A stretch of DNA of 64,000 nucleotides from Poriferisodalis sp965204195 (GCF_965204195.1 NZ_OZ241975.1:1922001-1986000), one strand, 5' to 3'; shown: positions 52,798-61,285, numbered from the stretch's first letter. A program made the numbers and translations. The notes: generated from the letters alone by a model not told the origin.

Positions 52798-53922
52798 TCA
52801 CCAGTCATTACACGCTTGCTCTATCGCGAGCCACCCGGACGGGTTGTGGCACGGGTCGCCGAAGTGAACATTGCAACCGCCGATGTCATGACCACCGGCG
52901 ACGCAGTTCTCCCAGGTACCGCCTCTGGCCTGCCGCTCGGGCTCGGCCTCTCGGTACTCGCGCACGCGCCGCTCGAACGGCGTCTCACCCGGCGGGGGGT
53001 CCGCCTGCTGCGTCTGCGGGGGCGACTCGGGGACGGTCGGCGGCTGGTGCTCTTCGGGCTGCCGCGGATCGTCGGGCTCAGCGTCCGGCGTCGGGTCGTC
53101 AGCAGGCGGGTTCGGCGACGGCTCGGGTCCGGGCGGGGTCACCGGATCGGGGTCCGCGTCGGCGGGCGGGGGCGGCACGTAGGGCTGCTGTTCGGCAGCA
53201 GGCGGGTCAGCGGGAGCCGACTCCGGCTTGACCGGTTGTCCAGCGGACACCTGCACGCGTTCTCGATGCAGGTGCGGCGTGCCGCTGTCACCGTTCGGGC
53301 TGCGGCAGTCCATCGCTGATCCCCCGTCTGGTCCGTTGCTGCACGTGAACTTGACATCGATCTCGAATGTGTACGTCTTGCCGCCGTCCACCCACTCGAA
53401 GTGGCTGTCGTCGCCGGACCACACCCAACTCACGCCCGAGTGCGTCCGCCCACTGCCCGCTGCGATGGTGTCCGTGTGGATGCGGATGCCGTCGGACAGC
53501 ACGACGTAGACCGTGTACGAGACTGTCTTGAATATTGGCCTGCCGTTGCGCGGGTTGATGCCGAGCTCTCGGCGACGCTCGTAGGCCGACTGCATGGCGT
53601 CGGTGAGATCGACGCGGGCGCACATGACCTCGTCGGCGTCGCGGTTCGCTCCCGGCTCGGGGTCGGCTCGGCCATCACGGACCGGGGGCCGCGAATACGG
53701 GGCGCCAGTCTGGCACTGATCGCCGGCCGCGGTGGTGGAGTGCTGCGTCGGCGGGCTGCCCACGCCCGGGTCCGTGCCCGCCCTCACCGGTTCACCCTCG
53801 TCAGCGCCTGCGAGATCACCGAACGCGATCACGCTTGCTGCGACAACGGCGGTCACCAGAACCGCACGAGCGGCAACGCGCAGCGCTCCGATGCCTCCGT
53901 GAGAGTGAGCACCTCGGGTCAT
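52798..53922 (-). CDS. Secreted proline-rich protein with C-terminal Cys motif
   Basis: 374 residues. The signal peptide contains LVTAVVAASVIAFGDLAGA. A folded part of about 160 residues follows (VSYTVYVVLSDGIRIHTD, VSWVWSGDDSHFEWVDGG), looking like a beta-sandwich domain. Then comes a long Pro/Asp/Glu linker (PPPPADADPDP). The tail carries four cysteines, ending GDPCHNPSGWLAIEQACNDW. ATG at 53922 overlaps the stop of the small ORF upstream as ATGA. The family is not recognised. The tail motif is repeated in the small coupled ORF, so it may be a cell-surface or lipid-interaction module. Confidence 0.7.
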   Translation of the reverse strand: MTRGAHSHGGIGALRVAARAVLVTAVVAASVIAFGDLAGADEGEPVRAGTDPGVGSPPTQHSTTAAGDQCQTGAPYSRPPVRDGRADPEPGANRDADEVMCARVDLTDAMQSAYERRRELGINPRNGRPIFKTVSYTVYVVLSDGIRIHTDTIAAGSGRTHSGVSWVWSGDDSHFEWVDGGKTYTFEIDVKFTCSNGPDGGSAMDCRSPNGDSGTPHLHRERVQVSAGQPVKPESAPADPPAAEQQPYVPPPPADADPDPVTPPGPEPSPNPPADDPTPDAEPDDPRQPEEHQPPTVPESPPQTQQADPPPGETPFERRVREYREAEPERQARGGTWENCVAGGHDIGGCNVHFGDPCHNPSGWLAIEQACNDW

Positions 53923-54095
53923 TGGCACGCTCGCTCTATCGCGAGCCACCCGGACGGGTTGAAGCACGGGTCGTTGAATGGCGCCTTGCAGCCGCGTCTC
54001 TCCTCAGGGCCGCGGTTGATCACGACCGTGCCGCTGTCGTACCAGCCGGCAGAGAATTCCGCTACCCCCCCCCCCCCCGGGGGACGGTCTGCCAT
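53919..54095 (-). CDS. Small coupled ORF with a G14 run and the same C-terminal Cys motif
   Basis: 58 codons from ATG 54095 (MADRPPGGGGVAEFSAGWYD) ending RRGCKAPFNDPCFNPSGWLA-IERACQ. The last 26 or so residues match the tail of the secreted protein downstream. Its TGA overlaps that gene's ATG (ATGA), which supports the reading frame. Four glycine codons come from a run of 14 G on this strand, so slippage would shift the frame. Upstream of the run, another frame encodes PQGFIAEAIVGGSIAAP, which would join this tail if one G were lost. Product and function unknown. Confidence 0.5.
   Translation of the reverse strand: MADRPPGGGGVAEFSAGWYDSGTVVINRGPEERRGCKAPFNDPCFNPSGWLAIERACQ
54065..54078 (+). 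repeat. C14 homopolymer (G14 on the coding strand)
   Basis: Fourteen C on the plus strand followed by five G. It sits inside the small ORF coupled to the secreted protein. At 14 bases the ATG 54095 frame is open. At 13, the longer upstream frame from GTG 54192 would be joined to the conserved tail. Confidence 0.7.
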
Positions 54096-54292
54096 CGCCC
54101 TCCTCGACGAAGGCAGCGCTGCTGAATGCGGCACGCTGCGGGGCCGCGATCGACCCCCCGACGATAGCCTCTGCGATGAACCCCTGTGGCACCCCGAGGG
54201 GTGGAACTCATGGCGGGATGCTACCACACGCCCGGCAGAGTCTGCTTGATCTTCGGCGGCCAGCGTCTTCGGGCCTCAGCGCCCGGGCCGGC

Positions 54293-55456
54293 TCAGATGT
54301 CGACGTAGCTGCGCTTGGCGACTTCTTCGAGCATGACCTCAGTGGCGCCGCCGCCGATTGGCAGGAGGCGGGCGTCGCGGCACATCCGCTCGATGGTCGA
54401 CTCACGCATGTAGCCGATGCCGCCATGGAACTGCATGCAGTCGTACATCACCTGATTCACGACCTCGGCACCGAACGCCTTGACCCCAGACATCTCTTTC
54501 GTCGCGTCGATGCCCTGCTCCTTGAGCCATGCAGCGTGATACATCGAAGCTCGCGCAGCGTCCACCTTGGCCTGATTCATCGCCATGCGCTGGCGGATGG
54601 CCCCGAGATCGTACAGCGTGCTGTCGAAGGCCTTGCGCTGCTGGGTGTACGCGTTGGTCAGATCGATAGCGACCTGCGCTGCGCCGATGCCCATCCCCAC
54701 GATCACCATGCGCTCGTTCTGGAAGTTCTGCATGGCGGCGTAGAAGCCCCGGTGCACCTCGCCGAGCAGGTGATCGCTGCCCAGCCACACGTCGTGCAGC
54801 ACGAGCTCGGCAGTGTCCGAACAGCGCCAGCCGTGCTTGTCGAGCTTGTTGGCCACCTCGAACCCGTCCGCGCTGGTCGGAACCAGGAACATGGAGATCC
54901 CGTAGCGGTCATCGGGGTTCGTGCGCGCTGCCAGTGCGACGACGTCGCCGTACACGGCACCGGTAATGAACGTCTTGGTGCCGTTGAGACGCCACCCGTC
55001 GCCGTCGGGCACCGCGGTCGTGCGCAATCCCGCCACATCGGACCCCGCGTCAGGCTCGGTGACGCCGATGCACATCATGGTGTCCCCGGACTGGATCGAC
55101 GGCAGCCAGCGTTCGAGCTGCTCGTCAGTGCCTGCATTGAGCAGGTGCGGCAACGCCATGTCGGTGTGCACCAGGATGTTCGCCTCAAAGCCTGCGTAGG
55201 TGGAGGTGCCGAGCGCTTCAGCGAACGTCGCTGAGGCAAGAGGGCCGAGTCCGAGCCCGCCCCACCGCTCGGGCACGCGCAACGAGAACATCCCCAATTC
55301 GCCCATGCGCTTGTAGATCTCGCGGGGCACCTGGCCGTCTTCTTCCCAGGCATCGCCGACTGGTGTGACCTCATTGGCGATGAAGATGACCGTCTGGTCG
55401 TAAATCGCCTGCAGCTCGTCGGTCATGTAGACGTTGCGGTGGACGGTGTTGCTCAC
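54293..55456 (-). CDS. Acyl-CoA dehydrogenase
   Basis: 387-residue FAD enzyme. The FAD signature is MMCIGVTEPDAGSDVAGL, the substrate-side block is LNGTKTFITGAVYGDVV, and the C-terminal segment has MQFHGGIGYMRESTIERM. The late acidic residue in the G-G-I-G-Y region is typical of the catalytic domain. The start is the GTG at 55456 with CGGAGG seven bases before it; a frame to 55570 would read through the poly-G run and is rejected. It lies downstream of a VOC gene, with a G15 tract in the gap. Confidence 0.88.
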   Translation of the reverse strand: MSNTVHRNVYMTDELQAIYDQTVIFIANEVTPVGDAWEEDGQVPREIYKRMGELGMFSLRVPERWGGLGLGPLASATFAEALGTSTYAGFEANILVHTDMALPHLLNAGTDEQLERWLPSIQSGDTMMCIGVTEPDAGSDVAGLRTTAVPDGDGWRLNGTKTFITGAVYGDVVALAARTNPDDRYGISMFLVPTSADGFEVANKLDKHGWRCSDTAELVLHDVWLGSDHLLGEVHRGFYAAMQNFQNERMVIVGMGIGAAQVAIDLTNAYTQQRKAFDSTLYDLGAIRQRMAMNQAKVDAARASMYHAAWLKEQGIDATKEMSGVKAFGAEVVNQVMYDCMQFHGGIGYMRESTIERMCRDARLLPIGGGATEVMLEEVAKRSYVDI

Positions 55457-55472
55457 TGGATGCCTCCGGGAA

Positions 55473-55487
55473 GGGGGGGGGGGGGGG
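55473..55487 (+). repeat. G15 homopolymer in the gap between VOC and acyl-CoA dehydrogenase genes
   Basis: Fifteen G on the plus strand, touching the TAA of the VOC gene and ending 16 bases before the dehydrogenase GTG, just upstream of its ribosome binding site. Length changes would alter the space between the two genes or between a promoter and the start, without changing any coding frame. Confidence 0.7.
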
Positions 55488-56045
55488 TTAAGCAGCCGGA
55501 GCTGAGCCTTGCTGCACCAGCTCGGCCAGCGGGTCGCCGCGGCGGAACCGTTCGAGCAGCACATCGGCATCGAACAGCACCCCGATGGGATTCTCCGCGA
55601 AAACCGGCCCGTTCATGAACTCGATGCACTCGGCCATCGTGGCGAAGTTCTCCACCTGGAACTCCACACCGTTGCCGTCGGGATCGGCGTAGTACATGGA
55701 GGTGGTCGGCCCGTGGTTGATGGTGCGCACCGGCAGGATGCCCTCCGCCCGCAGCCGCTCGTAGTGGTCCATGAGGTCGCCGAAGGTGCCCATGGTGTAG
55801 GCGATGTGCTCCAGCGTGCCGTTGCGCGACTCGTAGCGGCCGGGCTGGCCCCGGTTGACGAAGGCCATGCGGTGGTGCTCATCGTCGTAGGAGATGAAGC
55901 AGATGAACTCGTTCTCGTGGACGACCTGCGCACCCAGCACGGTGCACCACCAGTCGCGCACCGCCCCGATGTCGTCGGTGCGGAACACGCAATGAGCCAT
56001 CTTGGTCGGCAGGCGGACTTGGGGAACGTTGGCTTGCAGCGCCAT
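55488..56045 (-). CDS. VOC-family dioxygenase/glyoxalase-like protein
   Basis: 185-residue protein of the vicinal-oxygen-chelate superfamily. The metal ligands are probably His in KMAHCVFRTDDI, His in GTLEHIAYTM and Glu in DGNGVEFQVEN. The pattern resembles the catalytic half of extradiol ring-cleavage dioxygenases. ATG at 56045 has GAGGAG upstream. It may share a transcript with the acyl-CoA dehydrogenase, as aromatic or ring degradation genes often do, but no other ring-pathway gene is nearby. Confidence 0.78.
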   Translation of the reverse strand: MALQANVPQVRLPTKMAHCVFRTDDIGAVRDWWCTVLGAQVVHENEFICFISYDDEHHRMAFVNRGQPGRYESRNGTLEHIAYTMGTFGDLMDHYERLRAEGILPVRTINHGPTTSMYYADPDGNGVEFQVENFATMAECIEFMNGPVFAENPIGVLFDADVLLERFRRGDPLAELVQQGSAPAA

Positions 56046-56179
56046 GACAACTCCTCGGGCAACCCCTCCGGGACAACCTCTCCGGTACGGCCGTCAGCGT
56101 CGAAGACGACCTCCCAGCCTCCACAGTACCGGGCGTGCCCCGATGTGCTCCGGGGCGATGGGCTGCGCTGGGGGGAGCC

Positions 56180-56833
56180 ATGAGTCACGGTGCTGTGTGC
56201 GTGACAGAATCGGCGCTCGTGCAGCGGGTCATCGCATTGGATATGGAGGGCGTCTTGACACCCGAGATCTGGATTGCGGTGGCTGAGCGCACCGGCATTG
56301 ACGAGCTGAGGCGCACGACCCGCGATGAGCCGGACTACGACGCGCTGATGCGGTACCGGATCGACGTGCTCAACACTCACAGCGTGTCGCTCGAGCAGAT
56401 TCGCGAGGTGATCGCTGGGCTGCCCCTGCTCGAGGGAGCCCGGGAGTTCCTCGACGAGCTCCGGCAGCGCTGGGTTGTGGTGCTGCTGTCGGACACGTTC
56501 GAGCAATTCGACGACCATTTCCTGGAGTTGATGGGTTACCCGCACCTGCTCTGCCACCGTCTTGACGTGGCCGACGGATGCCTGGCGGGGTGGAGACGCC
56601 GTGTTGACGACGCCAAGCGGCGCGCTGTCGAGGCGTACCGCGCGCTGAATTACCACGTGACCGCCGTCGGCGACTCCTACAACGACCTCACGATGCTGAG
56701 GGCGGCCGACGCGGCGAGCCTGTTCCGATGTCCGGAGGCGGTGGCCGAAGCCAACCCGGACCTGCCGTCGGTGTCCACGTACGGCGAGCTGCTGCGCTGG
56801 ATCGAGCGGGTGCAGGTGCCGACCACTCGCTGA
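56180..56833 (+). CDS. thrH: ThrH-type phosphoserine phosphatase/homoserine phosphotransferase
   Basis: 217-residue HAD-superfamily enzyme. The nucleophile motif is LDMEGVLTPEIW, in the form that marks the ThrH branch. VVVLLSDTFEQFDDHFLELMG is motif II, and AVGDSYNDLTML is motif IV. It dephosphorylates phosphoserine and can move the phosphate to homoserine. The ATG at 56180 follows a G6AG stretch, a strong ribosome binding site. Confidence 0.85.
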   Translation: MSHGAVCVTESALVQRVIALDMEGVLTPEIWIAVAERTGIDELRRTTRDEPDYDALMRYRIDVLNTHSVSLEQIREVIAGLPLLEGAREFLDELRQRWVVVLLSDTFEQFDDHFLELMGYPHLLCHRLDVADGCLAGWRRRVDDAKRRAVEAYRALNYHVTAVGDSYNDLTMLRAADAASLFRCPEAVAEANPDLPSVSTYGELLRWIERVQVPTTR

Positions 56834-56907
56834 GCCTCGGGTCCGAGCGGCCGGATACGCTGCGAGCCACATCTTCCTCACACCACGAGCAGGGACGGAG
56901 CAAGGCA

Positions 56908-57390
56908 ATGGCGATTGAGGTCGGCGATCAGATTCCCGATGTGACACTGCGAGTACTGGACGAGGGCGGCATGCCCGCGCCGGTGCAGTCCAGCGAGATG
57001 CTGGGCAGCGGCAAGGTGGTGCTGTTCGCAGTACCGGGCGCATTCACCCCCGGGTGCAGCCATATCCACCTCCCGGGGTACATCGAAGGCGCGTCCGAGC
57101 TTGCCGGCAAGGGTGTCGACAAGGTCGTCTGCGTGTCGGTGAACGATGCGTGGACCATGAACGCCTGGGCGCAGGCCCAGGGCGCAGAGGGCATTGAGAT
57201 GGCTGCCGACGGCAACGGCGAGTTCGCCGAGGCCATGGGCCTGGTCATGGACGGCTCCGGCTTCGGCCTGGGTTCTCGCTCCCAGCGCTACGCAGCGGTC
57301 ATCGAGGACGGAACGGTGACCGTGCTCGAGGTCGAGCCCGCAGGCGGTGTCGACGTGTCGAGCTGCGCCTCGATCCTGGGCAAGCTCTGA
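56908..57390 (+). CDS. Peroxiredoxin (Prx5/AhpC-TSA type)
   Basis: 160-residue thiol peroxidase. The peroxidatic site is FAVPGAFTPGCSHIHLPGY with Cys50; the family usually has Thr where Gly49 is. A possible resolving cysteine is in VDVSSCASILGKL near the end. It reduces hydroperoxides with glutathione- or mycothiol-like thiols in the cytoplasm. ATG at 56908 has GGACGGAG upstream. Confidence 0.9.
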   Translation: MAIEVGDQIPDVTLRVLDEGGMPAPVQSSEMLGSGKVVLFAVPGAFTPGCSHIHLPGYIEGASELAGKGVDKVVCVSVNDAWTMNAWAQAQGAEGIEMAADGNGEFAEAMGLVMDGSGFGLGSRSQRYAAVIEDGTVTVLEVEPAGGVDVSSCASILGKL

Positions 57391-57392
57391 CC

Positions 57393-57438
57393 AGAGGCTG
57401 AGCCGAATGGCGAAGCCGTGGCCCGAGCGGCCCGTGAG
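57393..57438 (-). repeat. Dispersed GC-rich repeat, copy A
   Basis: About 46 bases, reading AGGCTGAGCCGAATGGCG and on through GGCCCGAGCGGCCCGTGAG on the plus strand. Its reverse complement matches 61353-61397, and less closely 13403-13441. It lies directly after the peroxiredoxin stop. Confidence 0.6.
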
Positions 57439-57512
57439 CCCGTGTCTCATCGAATTCGGGAACAGGAGCGGGCGATAGCCGGTGACGCGCCGGCAGTTTC
57501 TTCCCGGCGCTC

Positions 57513-58520
57513 ATGACAACCGGCACGCCGGGGACTGTCGACGTGGCGCGCGAGACCACATCGGCAGCGCACATCGGTTTCGATGTGGGAGGCACGAAGA
57601 TCTTCGGCGTGGTCACTGACCACGCCGGTGCCGTGCAGCGGACCCTGCGCGAGCCCACGCCCGCAGGTGCGGCGCCGCTTCTGGATGCTCTGGCAGCCAT
57701 GGCGGAACGCCTCGGGGCCGGATCGCGCCCGGCTTCGGTCGGCGTCGGGATGGCTGGTCTGATCACGCTGGACGGTCGTGTGACGGTCTCGCCCAACCTC
57801 GTCGATGTCGACGGCGCGGATGTCGGGTCGGGGCTCAGCGATCGGCTCGATATGTCGGTGTTCCTTGACAACGATGTGAACTGCGCCGCCCGGTGGGAGA
57901 TGTCCGCAGGTGCTGCGCGTGGCGTCCGCAACGGTGTCATGGTGTCGTTGGGCACCGGCATCGGGGGAGCGTTCATGCTGAACGGCGAGGTGCTGCGAGG
58001 CTCAGGTGGGCTGGCGGGAGAGCCCGGGCACATGATCGTCGAGGCAGGAGGGCGCCTGTGCGCCTGCGGGCGCCGGGGATGCTGGGAGATGTACGCATCG
58101 GGCTCCGCGCTGGATCGGATGGCCGTCGAGCGACTCGGCGAGGGCATCAGCAGCCGGGCGGTCACTGCAGCAGCACGTGAGGGGAATGCTGCAGCACTCG
58201 ACGTGCTGGACGAGTTCACGTACTGGCTGGCGCTGGGCATCTCGAATCTGTGCATCCTGACCGACCCCGAAATGGTGGTGATCGGCGGCGGGCTCAGCGA
58301 GGACTGGGATCTGTTGGCGCCATCCACCGACGAACATGTGACAGCGCTGCTCATCGGCCGGTCGGCCGAGTCCCGCCCCAGGATCGTGGCTTCCGAAGCA
58401 GGCGAGCTCTCTGCGGCGCTCGGCGCCGCATTGGGCGGCGCGCAGAGTCAGAGCGCCGCATTGGGCGGCGCGCAGAGTCACAGTGCCGCATTGGGCGGCG
58501 CCTTTAGTCGAGTGACGTGA
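57513..58520 (+). CDS. ROK-family sugar kinase
   Basis: 335-residue ROK protein, probably a glucokinase. The ATP motif is HIGFDVGGTKIFGVV, and the zinc-binding motif is CACGRRGCWEMYASG after the GEPGHMIVEAGG substrate loop. Active-site Asp is in VFLDNDVNCAARWE. The C-terminus has three copies of AALGGAQSQS-like peptide coded by a 30-bp tandem repeat. The stop overlaps the dacB GTG (GTGA). Confidence 0.88.
   Translation: MTTGTPGTVDVARETTSAAHIGFDVGGTKIFGVVTDHAGAVQRTLREPTPAGAAPLLDALAAMAERLGAGSRPASVGVGMAGLITLDGRVTVSPNLVDVDGADVGSGLSDRLDMSVFLDNDVNCAARWEMSAGAARGVRNGVMVSLGTGIGGAFMLNGEVLRGSGGLAGEPGHMIVEAGGRLCACGRRGCWEMYASGSALDRMAVERLGEGISSRAVTAAAREGNAAALDVLDEFTYWLALGISNLCILTDPEMVVIGGGLSEDWDLLAPSTDEHVTALLIGRSAESRPRIVASEAGELSAALGAALGGAQSQSAALGGAQSHSAALGGAFSRVT
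58425..58507 (+). repeat. 30-bp tandem repeat at the end of the ROK kinase gene
   Basis: Two full units (58425-58454, 58455-58484) and a partial third unit ending near 58507, each containing GCCGCATTGGGCGGCGC. They encode AALGGAQS repeats at the extreme C-terminus. Confidence 0.8.
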
Positions 58521-59989
58521 GACCGCTGCGCACGGCCGTGCTGGCGTTGTTGACGGCAGCGGCTGGCCTGCTGCCCACGGTGGCGGCGGTGCGCATGAAC
58601 TCGTCGGCTGATGATGCGACGGCGCATGCAGCCTCGCTCCGTACTCCCGTCTTGGTCTCCGCGTTGGATGAGCCTGTACTGGACGACGCAGGCGGGACCG
58701 GAGCAGCGATGTCGACGCTGCCGTTGCTTCGGGCTGAGCGCGCACCTGAGGCGCTGTGGCGAGCAGCACAGCAGCATCACATCGGCAACGAGATGACCGC
58801 GTTCAGTTCCGACTGGCCCCAGCCTCACTGCCTCGCCATCTGGATCGACGGCGTCGAGGTGTTCTCCAGCAATCCCGATCCGGTGATCCCCGCATCCGTA
58901 CAGAAGCTCATCACTGCTGCAGCAGCGCTGGCAGTGGTCGATCCCGGTGAGGAACTGGTCACCAAGGTGCTGACCGACAGCGAGATCGCGGACGGCGTCC
59001 TCGACGGCACCGTTTGGGTTGTCGGCGGCGGCGATCCGCTGATCATGACCCAGTCCTATGCAGATTCTCATCGACGCCAGCCGCAGCTTCGCACCCCGAT
59101 GGAGAGCCTGGCTGATGACCTCGTCGGGCTCGGCATCGAAACGCTGCGGGGCAACCTCATTGCCGACGAGTCTCGCTATGACACGACGCGATTTCCCGAG
59201 ACGTGGCCGCAGCGATACATCACTCAGCTCAATAGTGGCCCGCTGTCGGCCCTGAACCTCAACGACGGCATCACGGGCTTCACAACAACGCTGTCAGCGG
59301 CTGAGCACCCAGCGCGCTGGTTCGTTTCCACACTGGCGGACCTGCTGCGAGTCCGAGGCGTTTCGGTGGATGTCGAGATCGACGTGTCAGCGGCGCCGAG
59401 CGGCATGAGCGAACTCGCCCGCCTCACGTCGCCCCCGCTGGTGGAGATCATCCAGCAGATGCTGCGCGAGAGCAACAACACCACCGCGGAGATGATGCTG
59501 CGCGAGATCGGTCTGCGCAGTGCGGGCGAGGGCTCGACGCCGGCTGGCGCCGGGGCCGCCGAGCGGATCGTGTCGGATCTGCTGCCCGATCAGTCTCGGC
59601 CCGCAGTAGTGGACGGTTCGGGGCTGGACCGCCAGAACATGGTGACGTGCAGCTTCCTCGCCGCGCTGCTGGATCACTACGGCCCTGAGAGTGCGTTCGC
59701 GGCAGGGTTGCCGGTAGCGGCCCGCACGGGAACGCTCTCACACCGGTTCGCCGAACATCCCGCAGCGGGCCGGCTCCATGCCAAGACCGGCCTGCTCACC
59801 GGTGTGAACGCTCTCGCAGGGTTCATTGAGACCGACAGCGGGACGGTGACGTTCGCACAGATGCTGAACGGCGTGCCGCCTGAGGGCCGCGTCGGCCTGG
59901 AACTGCAGGAGTCCTTGGCCGGACAGCTCCTGCGGTACCCAGTGGGAGACGCCGCCGCCCTGCGAGGATTGACCCGTGCCCCTGCCTGA
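58517..59989 (+). CDS. dacB: D-alanyl-D-alanine carboxypeptidase/endopeptidase (PBP4 type)
   Basis: 490-residue class C penicillin-binding protein. Signal peptide AVLALLTAAAGLLPTVAAV. Active-site motifs are SVQK at 127-130 (nucleophile Ser127), SNN at 319-321 and KTG at 423-425. It trims peptidoglycan cross-links outside the membrane. It begins at a GTG overlapping the ROK stop and overlaps the next gene's start by 14 bases, so three genes are coupled. Confidence 0.9.
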   Translation: MRPLRTAVLALLTAAAGLLPTVAAVRMNSSADDATAHAASLRTPVLVSALDEPVLDDAGGTGAAMSTLPLLRAERAPEALWRAAQQHHIGNEMTAFSSDWPQPHCLAIWIDGVEVFSSNPDPVIPASVQKLITAAAALAVVDPGEELVTKVLTDSEIADGVLDGTVWVVGGGDPLIMTQSYADSHRRQPQLRTPMESLADDLVGLGIETLRGNLIADESRYDTTRFPETWPQRYITQLNSGPLSALNLNDGITGFTTTLSAAEHPARWFVSTLADLLRVRGVSVDVEIDVSAAPSGMSELARLTSPPLVEIIQQMLRESNNTTAEMMLREIGLRSAGEGSTPAGAGAAERIVSDLLPDQSRPAVVDGSGLDRQNMVTCSFLAALLDHYGPESAFAAGLPVAARTGTLSHRFAEHPAAGRLHAKTGLLTGVNALAGFIETDSGTVTFAQMLNGVPPEGRVGLELQESLAGQLLRYPVGDAAALRGLTRAPA

Positions 59990-60659
59990 TCAGGATCCCG
60001 AGCGTGCTGGGTCCGATGTCGCACGCGAGCGTGCGATGTTCCCTCTCGGATCGCCGCTGCTGCCTGGCGCTGTGCTGCCACTGCATATCTTCGAACCTCG
60101 CTACCGGGCGCTTGCCCGGCGGTGCACCAGCAACGATGACCCGTTCGGCGTCGTGATGATTGAGCGCGGCAGCGAGGTCGGCGGCGGCGATGTGCGCGCA
60201 GACGTCGGTTGCTTGGCCAACATTGCGCAGCACCAAGAACTGCCCGACGGACGTTGGGTGATGCTGGCCACCGGCGATCGGCGGATCAGGATTCTCGAGT
60301 GGCTCGCCGACGACCCCTACCCCCGGGCCCTGGCCTGCGATTGGCCCGACGATCCTGCAGAGGTGCCCGCCCAGGAGCGCAAGGCGACCGTGGCCCGACT
60401 GCGCCGCCTGCGCGCTCGGGCGTCTGAGATCGGAGCGCTGGGCGTGACAGCGGCCGAGTCGGCTGCCATCGACGATCAGCTCGCAAAACTTGCCGCGGAG
60501 CCCGCTGAGGCATCAGCGTGGTCGTTCCAGCTCGCGTCGCTCGTGCCGGCTGGCCCGTTCGACCGCCACAGCCTGCTGTGCGCCCCCGATCCCGCCAGCC
60601 GAATGGATGTCATCGGGGAGATCCTCGACGGCGTGGAAGAACTGCTAGGCGAACGGTAG
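59976..60659 (+). CDS. LON substrate-binding-domain protein
   Basis: 227-residue protein with the N-terminal LON-type beta domain: MFPLGSPLLPGAVLPLHIFEPRYRAL is its near-consensus opening, and LPDGRWVMLATGDRRIRIL the next conserved strand. There is no AAA or protease part. Such free-standing domains are common in actinobacteria and probably bind substrates. Starts at GTG 59976 after GAGGATTGACCC. Confidence 0.8.
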   Translation: MPLPDQDPERAGSDVARERAMFPLGSPLLPGAVLPLHIFEPRYRALARRCTSNDDPFGVVMIERGSEVGGGDVRADVGCLANIAQHQELPDGRWVMLATGDRRIRILEWLADDPYPRALACDWPDDPAEVPAQERKATVARLRRLRARASEIGALGVTAAESAAIDDQLAKLAAEPAEASAWSFQLASLVPAGPFDRHSLLCAPDPASRMDVIGEILDGVEELLGER

Positions 60660-60666
60660 CGTCGCC

Positions 60667-61047
60667 ATGACTGTGCCTCGACGAGACTCCGGCCTGCGCG
60701 CCGAGATTTCCGAATTGGTCGGCATGCTGCGGTCCTACATCGTCCAAGAGGCGGTAGGCCCGCTGCGCGGGCTGGGCAGGTATGTGCTGTTCGGGCTCAC
60801 CGGCGCCATCGGAGTGAGCCTGGGAGTGGTTCTCGGGGCGCTGGGGGTGGTGCGCGTCCTGCAGGCTGAGACGGACCTCTTCAATGCGAACTGGTCATTC
60901 GTCCCTCATGTGGCTGGCGCCGTGTTTCTGCTAATGGCGATTGCGCTGCTGGTCCGCGCTATCCGGCCGAAACACACGGATGCCGCTGCGCCGGAACCGG
61001 CCGCACTACGGCCAGACGAGAATGCGGCAGGGGACGGCGATGGCTGA
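60667..61047 (+). CDS. Small two-segment membrane protein (phage-holin-superfamily-like)
   Basis: 126-residue protein with an amphipathic start (LRAEISELVGMLRSYIVQEA) and two membrane segments (about 42-62 and 78-98). It resembles actinobacterial putative superfamily III holin-like proteins. A charged Ala/Pro tail follows. It is in a run of small genes between dacB and trmI, and the next ATG overlaps its stop. Function unknown; a role at the cell envelope is likely. Confidence 0.6.
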   Translation: MTVPRRDSGLRAEISELVGMLRSYIVQEAVGPLRGLGRYVLFGLTGAIGVSLGVVLGALGVVRVLQAETDLFNANWSFVPHVAGAVFLLMAIALLVRAIRPKHTDAAAPEPAALRPDENAAGDGDG

Positions 61048-61285
61048 CAGCAACTGGGGTACCGGGGCAGGATCGAGCACAGACGGTCAGCGCATCACAC
61101 CATCGGACATCTCCGATCGCGTGCGACAGCTCATCGGCGGAGCGGGTGACGCAGCCGAGCAGGTGTCCAGCGCCGCTGTGGCGGTAGCTGCCGCTGTCGG
61201 TACCGGCCTCGTGTTGGCCGCATTCCTGTTCGGCCGTCGCAGGGGTCGTCGACGCAGCACGCTCGTCGAAATCGTCCGGGTATAG
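61040..61285 (+). CDS. Small membrane protein of unknown function
   Basis: 81-residue protein: a polar N-terminal half (ITPSDISDRVRQLIGG) then one membrane segment (AVAVAAAVGTGLVLAAFLFG) and a strongly basic RRRGRRRS tail. Start ATG 61040 overlaps the previous gene by eight bases. Probably translated with the holin-like gene; function not recognised. Confidence 0.6.
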   Translation: MADSNWGTGAGSSTDGQRITPSDISDRVRQLIGGAGDAAEQVSSAAVAVAAAVGTGLVLAAFLFGRRRGRRRSTLVEIVRV

